The notes under the pieces are model-generated. The model saw only the letters and a list, made by a program, of their open reading frames with translations, did no database searches and was not told where the DNA came from. This document shows, piece by piece, positions 25,928 through 34,779 of a stretch of 64,000 nt of DNA; the first letter of the stretch is position 1; every line of letters starts with the position of its first letter. Source of the DNA: Paracoccus halophilus. Lineage in GTDB: Bacteria; Pseudomonadota; Alphaproteobacteria; Rhodobacterales; Rhodobacteraceae. The stretch spans positions 1 to 64,000 of the forward strand of contig NZ_JRKN01000009.1 in the NCBI RefSeq assembly GCF_000763905.1, written 5' to 3'. A program made the translations under genes and the position numbers.

Positions 25928-26746
25928 GTGAGGGACGCAGGCTCCGGCGTGATGCGCTGGCAGGATGGCGGCTGGCTGGAGGCCGCCCCGCCGCCCGCGC
26001 CGCAGGAATGTCCGGTGGCCATCGTCATCGACGGCATGTCCCAGGCGGTGCTGATGGCGACGCCGCGGGATCTGCGCGATTTCGCCCTGGGCTTTGCCCT
26101 GACCGAGGGGCTGATCGCCGCCCCCGGCGATGTGCTGGACTATGAGCAGGCCGAGGTGCAGACCGACGGTTTCCCGGCGCGAGAGGCGCGGCTTTGGCTG
26201 CGTCCCGGCCTTGCCGCCGGGCTGGCCGAACGCCGCCGCAGCATGGTCGGGCCGGTGGGTTGCGGGCTTTGCGGCGTGGACAGCATCGCGGCCGCCCTGC
26301 CGCCGGTCGTCCCCGTCGCCTCGGACTGGACGATGCCGCCCCTTGATGTCGCCCGCGCCATGGATGCACTGGCGGGCGGGCAGGTTTTGCGCCGCGAAAC
26401 CCCCGCGATTCACGGCGCCGCCTTCTGGGACGGCAGCCGCGCCATCACGCGCGAGGATGTCGGCCGCCATAATGCGCTGGACAAGCTGGCGGGCGCGCTG
26501 GCGCAGGCCGGCGCGGATGCTGGGCAGGGTGCGATCGTCATGTCCTCGCGCCTGTCTGTCGATCTGGTGCAGAAGGCGGCGCGGATCGGCGCGCCGGTGC
26601 TGATCGGCGCCAGCGCCCCCACGGGGCTGGCGCTGCAATGGGCGGAACGCGCCGGCATCACCCTGATCGCGCGTGCGCGCGGCGCGAATTTCGATCTTTA
26701 CACCCACCCCCGGCGCATCGCCGGCAACCGAGGCCCCGATGTCTGA
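25928..26746 (+). CDS. fdsC: Formate dehydrogenase maturation factor FdsC (FdhD family)
   Basis: This FdhD-family chaperone is needed to sulfurate and insert the bis-MGD cofactor into FdsA. It has the Cys motif GCGLCG and conserved HGAAFWDG, EDVGRHNALDKL and SSRLSVDLVQKA segments. The start is uncertain: GTG 25928 (used here, 4 bp after the fdsA stop), GTG 25949 and ATG 25952 are in frame; the last has a better AGG spacing. The C-terminus overlaps fdsD by 8 bp. Confidence 0.92.
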   Translation: MRDAGSGVMRWQDGGWLEAAPPPAPQECPVAIVIDGMSQAVLMATPRDLRDFALGFALTEGLIAAPGDVLDYEQAEVQTDGFPAREARLWLRPGLAAGLAERRRSMVGPVGCGLCGVDSIAAALPPVVPVASDWTMPPLDVARAMDALAGGQVLRRETPAIHGAAFWDGSRAITREDVGRHNALDKLAGALAQAGADAGQGAIVMSSRLSVDLVQKAARIGAPVLIGASAPTGLALQWAERAGITLIARARGANFDLYTHPRRIAGNRGPDV

Positions 26747-26963
26747 CAATTCCGACAAGCTGATCCGCATGGCCGGCCAGATGGCCGATTTCTTTCGCAG
26801 CCAGCCCGACCGTCCCGCGCCCGAGGCCGTGGCCGAGCATATCAACGATTCCTGGACCTATCGCATGCGCCGCGACCTGATCGAGCGGATCGAGGCCGGC
26901 GCCGAGGCCGATCCCATCGTGCGCGCGGCCGTCGCCCATATCGAACTGCCGCCCAAGGCATAG
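26739..26963 (+). CDS. fdsD: Formate dehydrogenase delta subunit
   Basis: This 74-residue protein is found only at the end of fds operons. The pattern KLIRMAGQMADFFRSQP, AVAEHINDSWTYRMRRDLI and AAVAHIELP is typical. It is a small subunit reported to take part in cofactor binding and stabilise the complex. No cofactor motif is visible. The ATG at 26739 lies inside the last codons of fdsC, indicating coupled translation. Confidence 0.93.
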   Translation: MSDNSDKLIRMAGQMADFFRSQPDRPAPEAVAEHINDSWTYRMRRDLIERIEAGAEADPIVRAAVAHIELPPKA

Positions 26964-27016
26964 TGGCGCCGATTTTGCCCCTGCCGCGCGGGTTTGCGCC
27001 GTGATAGCGTGGCGCC

Positions 27017-29284
27017 ATGGCACAGCTTCCCTCCCGACAAGAGATTCTCGACTGGGTATCGGATCATCCCGATGCCACGGCGAAACGCGATATCGCCAAG
27101 GCCTTCGGCATCAAGGGCGCCGCCCGGATCGAGCTTAAGCGCCTGCTCAAGGAGCTTGAGGCCGAGGGGCTGCTGGAGCGCCGCCGGCGCCACTACCTTG
27201 ACGCCGAAAAGCTGCCCCCCGTCACCGTGATCCAGATCCTGCCGCCCGATGCGGATGGCGATCTGTTCGCGCGTCCGATGGAATGGCAGGGCGAGGGGCC
27301 GATGCCCCGCATCCTGTATGCGCCGCTCAAATCCGACCCGGCCATTGCCGCCGGCGAACGCATCCTGGCCCGGCTGATCGAGGTCCGGGGCGAGGATCAC
27401 CAGTATCAGGCCCGGCTGATCCGCCGCATCGGCACCGTGAAGCACCGCATCGTCGGCATCTATCGCGAAAGCCGCAACGGGGCCGAGGGTGGCGGCCGCA
27501 TCCTGCCCATCGACAAGGGCTCGGACAAGGAATGGCAGGTGCGGCCGGGCGATGCCCATGGCGCGCAGAACGGCGAATTGGTCGAGGCCGAGCAAAGCGG
27601 CCCGCGCGGCCGGCTTGGCCTGCCCGTGGCGCGGATCGTGGAGCGTCTGGGCGATCCTTCGGCACCGCGCGCGGTCAGCCTGATCGCCATTCACCAGCAT
27701 GGCATTCCCGACGATTTCCCCGATGCGGTGATGGCCGAGGCGGATGCCCAGAAACCCGCCACGATGAAGGGGCGCGAGGATTTGCGCCACCTGCCGCTGG
27801 TCACCATCGACCCGGCCGATGCGCGCGACCATGACGATGCCGTGGCCGCCGAAACCCATGCGGATGGCGGCGCCACGCTCTGGGTCGCCATCGCCGATGT
27901 GGCCCATTATGTGCGCCCGGGCAGCGAACTGGACCGCGAGGCGCGCAAGCGCGGTAACTCGACCTATTTCCCCGATCGCGTCGTGCCGATGCTGCCCGAT
28001 ATCCTGTCGGGCGATCTGTGTTCCTTGCACGAGGGCGTGGACCGTCCGGTGATCGCGCTGCGCATGCGGCTGGACGCGCAGGGCAACAAGACCGGCCACA
28101 GCTTTCACCGTGCGATGATGCGATCCGCCGCCAGCCTCAGCTATGAACAGGCGCAGGCGGCCGCTGACGGCAAGCCCGATGCGCAGACCGAGGCGGTGCT
28201 GGACAGCGTGATCCGGCCGCTCTGGGCGGCTTATGAGTTGCTGAAATCGGCCCGCGCGCGCCGCCAGCCGCTGGAGCTGGACCTGCCGGAACGCAGGATC
28301 GTGTTGACCGGGGACGGGCGGGTGAAATCCGTCAATTTCCGCGACCGTTTCGACGCGCACCGGCTGATCGAGGAATTCATGGTGCTGGCCAATGTCGCCG
28401 CCGCCGAGGAACTGGAACGCCTGCGCCGCCCGCTTCTGTATCGCGTGCACGAGGAACCCACGGCCGAGAAGCTGGACGCGCTGCGCGAGGTGGCCGAGGC
28501 CTCGGGCTTTACGCTGGCCAAGGGGCAGGTCTTGCAGACCCGGCATCTGAACCGGCTGCTGGAACAGGCGGCGGGGTCGGATTTCGACGAGCTGATCAAT
28601 ATGACCGCGCTGCGGAGCATGCAGCAGGCCTATTATTACCCGGAAAATTACGGCCATTTCGGGCTGGCGCTGCGCTCCTATGCGCATTTCACCTCGCCCA
28701 TCCGGCGCTATTCCGACCTGATCGTGCACCGGGCGCTGATCCTGGGCCATAAATGGGGCAAGGACGGGCTGTCGGACTGGGATATCGAGAACCTCTCGGA
28801 CACCGCCAAGCAGATCAGCGATACAGAGCGGCGCTCCATGGCGGCCGAGCGCGACACGACCGACCGCTATCTGGCCGCCTATCTGGCCGACCGGGTCGGG
28901 GCCGAGTTTTCGGGCCGGATCAGCGGCGTGCAGAAATTCGGGGCCTTCATCCGGTTGGACGAGACCGGCGCCGACGGGCTCCTGCCCATTCGCGAGATCG
29001 GCAATGAATATTTCCACTATGACCCCGATGCGCAGGTGCTGCTGGGGGCCGAGACGGGGCTGGAAATCGGCATCGGCCAGCGCGTGACCGTGCGCCTGTC
29101 CGAGGCGGTGCCGCTGACCGGCGGGCTGATGCTGGAACTGCTGGAACTGGAAGGCCGCGCCCTGCCGCAGGGCAGCGGGCGGCGCGGCAAGGGCAAGGGG
29201 CCGGTGCGCAAGCGTGCGACGCAGGCCCGGCTGGCCGAACTGAAGCGGGCGCAGAAACGCAGGCGGGTGCGCCGCGCCAGATGA
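27017..29284 (+). CDS. rnr: Ribonuclease R
   Basis: This 755-residue 3'-5' exoribonuclease can degrade structured RNA. It has an N-terminal winged helix (about 1-65), cold-shock domains, and the RNB catalytic domain with the Asp cluster D265, D268, D271, D273, D274 in TIDPADARDHDDAV. An S1 domain (about 630-710) and a strongly basic tail (KRATQARLAELKRAQKRRR) follow. The ATG at 27017 opens the normal family N-terminus. It is transcribed alone, with a terminator just after. Confidence 0.96.
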   Translation: MAQLPSRQEILDWVSDHPDATAKRDIAKAFGIKGAARIELKRLLKELEAEGLLERRRRHYLDAEKLPPVTVIQILPPDADGDLFARPMEWQGEGPMPRILYAPLKSDPAIAAGERILARLIEVRGEDHQYQARLIRRIGTVKHRIVGIYRESRNGAEGGGRILPIDKGSDKEWQVRPGDAHGAQNGELVEAEQSGPRGRLGLPVARIVERLGDPSAPRAVSLIAIHQHGIPDDFPDAVMAEADAQKPATMKGREDLRHLPLVTIDPADARDHDDAVAAETHADGGATLWVAIADVAHYVRPGSELDREARKRGNSTYFPDRVVPMLPDILSGDLCSLHEGVDRPVIALRMRLDAQGNKTGHSFHRAMMRSAASLSYEQAQAAADGKPDAQTEAVLDSVIRPLWAAYELLKSARARRQPLELDLPERRIVLTGDGRVKSVNFRDRFDAHRLIEEFMVLANVAAAEELERLRRPLLYRVHEEPTAEKLDALREVAEASGFTLAKGQVLQTRHLNRLLEQAAGSDFDELINMTALRSMQQAYYYPENYGHFGLALRSYAHFTSPIRRYSDLIVHRALILGHKWGKDGLSDWDIENLSDTAKQISDTERRSMAAERDTTDRYLAAYLADRVGAEFSGRISGVQKFGAFIRLDETGADGLLPIREIGNEYFHYDPDAQVLLGAETGLEIGIGQRVTVRLSEAVPLTGGLMLELLELEGRALPQGSGRRGKGKGPVRKRATQARLAELKRAQKRRRVRRAR

Positions 29285-29294
29285 CCGGGACGAA

Positions 29295-29324
29295 AAAAGG
29301 CGGGCCATGGCCCGCCTTTTCGTC
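29295..29324. terminator. Bidirectional terminator between rnr and atoE
   Basis: A perfect 26-base palindrome (29295-29320), AAAAGGCGGGCC and its complement with no spacer, is flanked by A and T runs on both sides. It lies between convergent genes and can end both transcripts. Confidence 0.92.
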
Positions 29325-29344
29325 TTTTCCCGGGATTGCGCGGG

Positions 29345-30655
29345 CTAAAGAAGCAGCAGCCCCGCGCCGATCACCAGGCCGGTCACCAGCAGCATGACCA
29401 CGCAGAAACCCATGATGTCGCGCGCCTTCAGCCCGGCAATGCCCAGCATCGGCAGCGCCCAGAAGGGTTGCAGCAGGTTGGTCCAGGCATCGCCCCAGGC
29501 CACGCCCATGGCGACGCGGGCGATATCGGCGCCAAGCGCCTCGGCCGCGGGCAGCATGACCGGGGCCTGCACCGCCCATTGGCCGCCGCCCGATGGCACG
29601 AAGATATTGACGATGCCGCCGGCGATGAAGCTCCAGAAGGGCAAGGTTTCGGCGGTCGAGATCGAGACGAAGAATTCCGACATGCTGGCCGCCAGGCCCG
29701 AGCCGGTCATGATCGCCATGATCCCGGCATAGAAGGGGAACTGGATCACGATGCCCGCGCCGCCCTTGACGGCGTTGTCCAGTGCCGAAAGCAGGCTGCG
29801 CGCGGTGCCGTGCAGCACGACGCCCAGGAACAGGAAGATGGTGTTGACCACGTTCAGGTTCAGCCCGCCGCCGCCGGCGAAATACATCACCAGCCAGATC
29901 ACGCCGGGAATGCCCACCAGCCACATCAGGATGCGGCTGTTCTCCATCCGCTCGGCGGGGGTGTCGGGCGCGATGGGGGCCGGCTCGGGCGCATCCTCGA
30001 GCTTGGCGCGATCGACCAGGACGGTGTCCTCGTCGCTGGGCACCATCATGCGGTTGGCGATCGGCATGACGACGACAAGAACCGCGACGATGGCAAGGTT
30101 CCACCAGGCAAAGATGGTCTCCGAGGTCGGGATCAGGCCGATCTGATCCTCGGTGAAATGGCCCGGCGTCGAGATGGTCAGCGGGATCGAGCCGGAAATG
30201 CCGCCATGCCAGATCACGAAGCCGGAATAGGCGGCGGCGACCAGCAGCCGGTAATCGACCCGGACCTGCCGCGCCAGTTCACGCGCGAAGATCGCGCCCA
30301 CAACCAGGCCAAAGCCCCAGTTCAGCCAGGCGGCGGCCAGCGACACCAGCGTGACCAGCACCACGGCCGATCCGGCCGAGCTTGCCAGCCCCGCCAGCCG
30401 GGCCAGCAGCGCACGCACCGGCGGCGAACTGGCAAGGATATAGCCGGTGACCAGCACCAGCAGCATCTGCATCGAGAATTCCAGCAGTTTCCAGAAACCG
30501 TCGCCCCACATGCGGATGACGGCGGTGGGGCTGTTGCCCTCGAAGATCATCGCACAGGCGGCGGCGATGATGGTCAGGACCAGCACGAAGATGAAGGCAT
30601 CGGGCAACCAACGCTCCATCAGGCGCGTGGCCGGGCGGGACAGGGCGCGCAACAT
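29345..30655 (-). CDS. atoE: Short-chain fatty acid transporter, AtoE family
   Basis: This 436-residue membrane protein of the AtoE/SCFA transporter family has about 10-12 hydrophobic segments, with YSGFVIWHGGISGSIPL, FVPSGGGQWAVQAPVMLPAA and GDAWTNLLQPFWALPMLGI conserved. It probably imports acetoacetate, butyrate or similar short acids. The ATG at 30655 is preferred because AAGGAG lies 9-10 bp upstream; the longer frame adds 15 residues. It follows pckA on the same strand but behind a terminator. Confidence 0.91.
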   Translation of the reverse strand: MLRALSRPATRLMERWLPDAFIFVLVLTIIAAACAMIFEGNSPTAVIRMWGDGFWKLLEFSMQMLLVLVTGYILASSPPVRALLARLAGLASSAGSAVVLVTLVSLAAAWLNWGFGLVVGAIFARELARQVRVDYRLLVAAAYSGFVIWHGGISGSIPLTISTPGHFTEDQIGLIPTSETIFAWWNLAIVAVLVVVMPIANRMMVPSDEDTVLVDRAKLEDAPEPAPIAPDTPAERMENSRILMWLVGIPGVIWLVMYFAGGGGLNLNVVNTIFLFLGVVLHGTARSLLSALDNAVKGGAGIVIQFPFYAGIMAIMTGSGLAASMSEFFVSISTAETLPFWSFIAGGIVNIFVPSGGGQWAVQAPVMLPAAEALGADIARVAMGVAWGDAWTNLLQPFWALPMLGIAGLKARDIMGFCVVMLLVTGLVIGAGLLLL

Positions 30656-30762
30656 GTTGTGGGGACTCCTTATGTGAACACTCTGGAATGATTGTTGCAC
30701 AGGATTTTTGAAAGTCCACCATCAGGAATGGCAAAAGCTGTGGGTTGCTGCCGCGCAACGCG

Positions 30763-30788
30763 AAAAAGGGCGGCCGCGGCCGCCCTTT
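30763..30788 (-). terminator. Rho-independent terminator of pckA
   Basis: On the minus strand, a perfect 12-bp stem AAAGGGCGGCCG with its complement directly after (30765-30788) ends in TTTTT (30763-30767 plus). It starts 27 bp after the pckA stop. Confidence 0.88.
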
Positions 30789-30815
30789 CATCGCGTTCGT
30801 GATATCGGGGCGCGA

Positions 30816-32414
30816 TCAGCCGATGGCGGCGGCGCGCACGTCATCGTCGATCTTGTCGGCATATTGGGCGAAATTGTCGCTGAACATGCCGACCAGCCTC
30901 AGCGCCTGGGCGTCATAGGCGGCGGGATCCTTCCAGGTCTGGCGCGGATCCATCAGCCGGTCGTCGACGCCGGGCACCGAGACCGGCACCTCGAAACCGA
31001 AATTCGGATCCTTGCGGAACTGGACATCGTTCAGCGAGCCGTCGAGCGCCGCGGTCAGCAGGGCGCGGGTCGCCTTGATCGGCATGCGGTTGCCGGTGCC
31101 ATAGGCGCCGCCGGTCCAGCCGGTATTGACCAGCCAGCAGCTGGCGCCGGTCGCGGCGATCTTTTGCTGCAGCAGCTTGCCATAGACCTCGGGGCGGCGC
31201 GGCATGAAGGGGGCGCCGAAGCAGGTCGAGAAGGTCGGCGTCGGTTCGGTCACGCCGATCTCGGTGCCCGGCGTCTTGGAGGTGAAACCGGACAGGAAAT
31301 GATACATGGCCTGCGCCGGGGTCAGCCGCGCGATCGGCGGCAGCACGCCATAGGCGTCGCAGGTCAGCATGATGACGTTTCTGGGCTGCCCGCCGACCGA
31401 GCTTTCCGAGGCGTTCGAGATCATGTCCAGCGGATAGGCGGCGCGCATGTTCTCGGTGATCGAGCTGTCGTCGAAATCCAGCTCGAGCGTGTCGGGATGA
31501 TAGACCATGTTCTCGATCACGGTGCCGAATTTCGAACAGGTGGCATGGATCTCGGGCTCGGCCTCGGCGCTGAGGTTGATCGTCTTGGCGTAGCAGCCGC
31601 CTTCGAAATTGAAGATGCCCGTATCCGACCAGCCATGTTCGTCATCGCCGATCAGGACGCGCGACGGATCGGCCGAAAGCGTGGTCTTGCCGGTGCCCGA
31701 CAGGCCGAAGAAAATCGCCGAGTCGTCGGGGTTTCCGATGGCGTGATTGGCCGAGCAATGCATCGGCATGATGCCCTTTTCCGGCAGCAGATAGTTCAGC
31801 AGCGTGAAGACGGTCTTCTTGTTCTCGCCGCCATAGGCGGTATTGCAGATCAGGATCATCTTGCGCTCGAAGTTGATCGCGATCACGGTTTCCGAACGGC
31901 AGCCATGGCGCGCGGGATCGGCCTTGAAGCTGGGGCAGTTGATGATGGTGAAGCCGGGGGTGAAGCCGGCCAGTTCATCGGCCCTGGGGCGGCGCAGCAG
32001 GTTGCGGATGAACAGGCCGTGCCAGGCCAGTTCGGTGACCACCCGCACGTCCAGCCGATGGGCCGGATCGGCGCCGCCGAACAGGTCCTGCACGAAATAA
32101 TCCTTGCCCTTCATATGTGCCAGCACGTCGGCATACAGGCGATCGAAGGCATCGGGTTCCATCGGGCGGTTGTTTTCCCACCAGATCGTGTTTTCGACGG
32201 CGGGGGTGCGCACCACATGCTTGTCCTTGGGCGAGCGGCCGGTATGCGCGCCGGTCGTGACGAGAAGGGTGCCGCCCAGTCCCACGCGCCCCTCGCCGCG
32301 CCGCACTGCCGCCTCGATCAGGCCGGGTTCGAGCAGGTTGTAATAGACATTGCCGAGCTCCGTGATTCCCTGGTCTTCAAGACGGCAATTCGGATTGACG
32401 CGCGGTTCGGTCAT
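30816..32414 (-). CDS. pckA: Phosphoenolpyruvate carboxykinase (ATP)
   Basis: This 532-residue enzyme converts oxaloacetate to phosphoenolpyruvate, the entry to gluconeogenesis. Key motifs are [15 protein letters not shown], the kinase-1a loop GLSGTGKTT, the metal site [18 protein letters not shown], and the ring-binding [13 protein letters not shown]. The ATG at 32414 has AGGAG upstream and gives the normal N-terminus. It is divergent from the hprK-ptsH cluster across about 200 bp that holds three copies of a GCGCAA-containing repeat. Confidence 0.97.
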   Translation of the reverse strand: MTEPRVNPNCRLEDQGITELGNVYYNLLEPGLIEAAVRRGEGRVGLGGTLLVTTGAHTGRSPKDKHVVRTPAVENTIWWENNRPMEPDAFDRLYADVLAHMKGKDYFVQDLFGGADPAHRLDVRVVTELAWHGLFIRNLLRRPRADELAGFTPGFTIINCPSFKADPARHGCRSETVIAINFERKMILICNTAYGGENKKTVFTLLNYLLPEKGIMPMHCSANHAIGNPDDSAIFFGLSGTGKTTLSADPSRVLIGDDEHGWSDTGIFNFEGGCYAKTINLSAEAEPEIHATCSKFGTVIENMVYHPDTLELDFDDSSITENMRAAYPLDMISNASESSVGGQPRNVIMLTCDAYGVLPPIARLTPAQAMYHFLSGFTSKTPGTEIGVTEPTPTFSTCFGAPFMPRRPEVYGKLLQQKIAATGASCWLVNTGWTGGAYGTGNRMPIKATRALLTAALDGSLNDVQFRKDPNFGFEVPVSVPGVDDRLMDPRQTWKDPAAYDAQALRLVGMFSDNFAQYADKIDDDVRAAAIG

Positions 32415-32510
32415 GGCACCTGTGCTCCTGAGAATGGCTCTGGCCGACAACCGGCCGTTGCGGACCTATAGCATGGCATATTCGTTGATAAAGCGCACTT
32501 ATGGGCAAGG

Positions 32511-32552
32511 TTAGCGCAACCAGAGTTGGTTAGCGCAATCATTTGCGCAACC
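32511..32552. promoter_or_regulatory. Three-copy motif between pckA and hprK, candidate operators
   Basis: TTAGCGCAACC (32511-32521), TTAGCGCAATC (32530-32540) and TTTGCGCAACC (32542-32552) share TTWGCGCAAYC. They lie about 97-138 bp upstream of pckA and 59-100 bp upstream of hprK. The core resembles TTAGCGCTAA-type sites of LacI-family carbon regulators (CceR/PckR) as I recall them, and pckA is a known target of these in alphaproteobacteria. Protein assignment is inferred. Confidence 0.5.
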
Positions 32553-32610
32553 TTGGCTTTATGCCTCGGAAATCGTCACAAGGAGGTGCCGCAAGCGGGG
32601 CCGCGACGGG

Positions 32611-33075
32611 ATGATTCGCGGTGCCGGACCACAGGGGGAGCCGATGATCCTGCATGCATCCTGCGTCGCCCATTGCGGGCGCGGGCTTCTGATCCTGGGG
32701 CCGTCGGGCGCCGGAAAATCGACGCTCGCCCTTGCGATGATGGCGCTTGGCGCGTCTCTCGTGGCCGATGACCGCACCCTGTTGCATGGCGAAGCGGGGC
32801 GGATCATGGCCGATTGCCCGCCGACGATCCGCGGCAGGATCGAGGCGCGCGGCGTCGGTATTCTGAAAGCGCAGGCTTGCGGACCTGTCGAACTGGCTCT
32901 GGCGGTCGACCTGGGTCAGGCTGAACCGGAGCGTCTGCCACCTCTGCGCCGGTTCGATACTTCCCTGGGGACTCTGCCGCTTGTGCTGGGGGCGGGGCGC
33001 GTTCATCTTGCCTCAATATTATTGCAGTATCTTGACGCAGGGCGCGCGGATACGGAACTGGACGATGGTGAATGA
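32611..33075 (+). CDS. hprK: HPr kinase/phosphorylase, short alphaproteobacterial form
   Basis: This protein phosphorylates HPr on serine. The 154-residue product consists only of the kinase domain, as usual in alphaproteobacteria; the N-terminal domain of Firmicute HprK is absent. Walker A is GPSGAGKST, and [11 protein letters not shown] is the HprK signature. The start is ambiguous: ATG 32611 (used) or ATG 32644, which has GGGGGAG only 3 bp upstream. The product starts close to the ILHASCVA segment in either case. Its end adjoins rapZ. Confidence 0.9.
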   Translation: MIRGAGPQGEPMILHASCVAHCGRGLLILGPSGAGKSTLALAMMALGASLVADDRTLLHGEAGRIMADCPPTIRGRIEARGVGILKAQACGPVELALAVDLGQAEPERLPPLRRFDTSLGTLPLVLGAGRVHLASILLQYLDAGRADTELDDGE

Positions 33076-33079
33076 CGCA

Positions 33080-34030
33080 ATGTCGGAAATGCGGTGGTCG
33101 CAGGATGAACAGGCGCAGCGGCTGGTGCTGGTGACCGGCCCGTCGGGCGCGGGGCGCTCGACCGCGATCAATGTGCTTGAGGATCTGGGTTACGAGGCGA
33201 TCGACAACCTGCCGCTGTCGCTGGTGCCGCGGTTGCTGGACGGGCCGGTGCGGCCGGTGCCTCTGGCGCTCGGGCTGGACGTGCGCAACCGCGACTTTTC
33301 GGCCGCCAACCTGATCGAACTGACCGACCGCCTCACCCGTTTGCCCGAATATGCGCCCGTGGTGCTGTTTCTCGACTGCTCGACCGAACAGCTCCTGCGG
33401 CGCTTCAACGAAACCCGCCGCCGCCATCCCCTGCGATCCGAGGGCGCGCCTCTGGACGCCATCCTGGCCGAGCGGGACATGCTGGCGCCGATTCGCGCCC
33501 GCGCCGATGTGCTGGTCGACACCTCCGAACTGTCGCCGCATGATCTCAAGGCGGAACTGGCGCATTGGTTCGTGACCGAGCCGGGCCGGCGGCTGACCGT
33601 CTCGGTGCAGTCGTTCTCCTACAAGCGCGGGGTGCCGCATGGCCTGGACATGATGTTCGACTGCCGTTTCCTGGCCAACCCGCATTGGGAGCCGGAGCTG
33701 CGCCCGCTGGACGGCCGCGACGCCTCGGTTCAGGACTTTGTCGCCGCCGATCCCCGATTCGCCGAATTCTTCCAGAAAGTGCGTGATCTTGCACTTTTCA
33801 CCCTGCCTGCCCATGTGGATGAGGGTAAGGCCCATCTGGCAATCGGCTTCGGCTGCACCGGCGGGCAGCACCGATCTGTCACAATGGCGGAAAAAATGGC
33901 GGATGCGCTTGCGAAAGCAGGCTGGCAAGTGTCAATTAGGCATCGGGAACTTGAACGCCGTGAAAAGGCGCCGGCACCTGCGGATGATGGTCGCGAACAA
34001 AGCACACATGCAGCCGGTGCCGGGGCTTGA
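33080..34030 (+). CDS. rapZ: RapZ-family RNase adapter/nucleotide-binding protein
   Basis: This P-loop protein of the YvcJ/RapZ family links PTS state to RNA processing or cell-wall precursor control in other bacteria. The 316-residue product has an N-terminal P-loop domain, where the usual Lys of Walker A is Arg (GPSGAGRST), and a C-terminal domain with [21 protein letters not shown] and [13 protein letters not shown]. The start at 33080 has GGTGA 8 bp upstream; ATG 33065, overlapping hprK, is the alternative. Confidence 0.93.
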   Translation: MSEMRWSQDEQAQRLVLVTGPSGAGRSTAINVLEDLGYEAIDNLPLSLVPRLLDGPVRPVPLALGLDVRNRDFSAANLIELTDRLTRLPEYAPVVLFLDCSTEQLLRRFNETRRRHPLRSEGAPLDAILAERDMLAPIRARADVLVDTSELSPHDLKAELAHWFVTEPGRRLTVSVQSFSYKRGVPHGLDMMFDCRFLANPHWEPELRPLDGRDASVQDFVAADPRFAEFFQKVRDLALFTLPAHVDEGKAHLAIGFGCTGGQHRSVTMAEKMADALAKAGWQVSIRHRELERREKAPAPADDGREQSTHAAGAGA

Positions 34031-34052
34031 CGGCTGTGCGTGGTGGAAGGAA

Positions 34053-34478
34053 TTGATCGGGATTGTCATCGTGGCACATGGGGGGCTGGCGCGGGAATAT
34101 CTTGCGGCGGTCGAGCATGTTGTGGGGCCGCAAACGGGCATCAGGGCTGTGGCGATCGAGGAAAACCACGATCGGGGCGAAAAGCAGGCGGAAATCTGCG
34201 TCGCGGCCGATTCGGTGGATTCGGGCGCCGGCGTGGTCGTGGTCACGGACCTGTTCGGGGGCTCGCCCTCGAACCTGTCCTTGCTGGCCTGTGCTGCGCA
34301 TAACCGGTCGATCCTTTACGGGGCGAATCTGCCCATGCTGGTCAAGCTGGCAAAATCGCGCAAGATGCCGGTTGCCGATGCCGTGGCGCTGGCCAAGGAT
34401 GCCGGGCGCAAGTACATCAACAGTTATGACGTCAGCCCGGCCGACATCCTTCCGATCCCAAAACGCGTTGCTTCATGA
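34053..34478 (+). CDS. PTS system EIIA component, mannose family
   Basis: This 141-residue EIIA-Man-type protein is phosphorylated by HPr on H9 (IGIVIVAHGGLARE). VTDLFGGSPSNLSL is the second signature. No EIIB or EIIC permease genes are nearby, so it is part of a regulatory, non-transporting PTS. The likely start is TTG 34053, fitting the family N-terminus; its ribosome site (GGTGGAAGG) lies close. In-frame ATGs at 33984, 33987 and 34008 would add a tail overlapping rapZ. It overlaps ptsH by 4 bp. Confidence 0.88.
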   Translation: MIGIVIVAHGGLAREYLAAVEHVVGPQTGIRAVAIEENHDRGEKQAEICVAADSVDSGAGVVVVTDLFGGSPSNLSLLACAAHNRSILYGANLPMLVKLAKSRKMPVADAVALAKDAGRKYINSYDVSPADILPIPKRVAS

Positions 34479-34765
34479 ATGAACAGATGAACGGGGCCGT
34501 CACCCTTGAACTGGCGATCATCAACGAAAAGGGCCTGCATGCGCGGGCCAGCGCCAAATTCGTCGAGACCGTCGAGCGATTCGATGCCCAGGCCATGGTC
34601 GAAAAGGACGGGATGAGCGTGTCGGGTGATTCGATCATGGGGCTGTTGATGCTGGCCGCGCCGCGCGGCAGCATGATTACCGTCGTCACCAAAGGCGCGC
34701 AGGCGGCCGAACTGGCCGATGCTCTGAGCGCGCTTGTCAGAGATTATTTCGGCGAAGGCATGTAG
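34475..34765 (+). CDS. ptsH: Phosphocarrier protein HPr
   Basis: This 96-residue HPr has the EI-phosphorylated histidine H22 in NEKGLHARASAKF and the HprK target serine S53 in VSGDSIMGLLML. Both are intact, in agreement with hprK in the same cluster. The ATG overlaps the EIIA stop. The gene for enzyme I (ptsP) is not in the window. Confidence 0.96.
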   Translation: MNEQMNGAVTLELAIINEKGLHARASAKFVETVERFDAQAMVEKDGMSVSGDSIMGLLMLAAPRGSMITVVTKGAQAAELADALSALVRDYFGEGM

Positions 34766-34779
34766 GGGCGGTCCGCAGT

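Noticed and set aside
22690..26037. Open frame of 1115 codons antisense to fdsB, fdsA and fdsC
   Set aside because: The composition is that of a shadow frame (His, Arg, Gly, Ala, Asp rich, no domain), and it overlaps genes with full sets of catalytic residues on the other strand.
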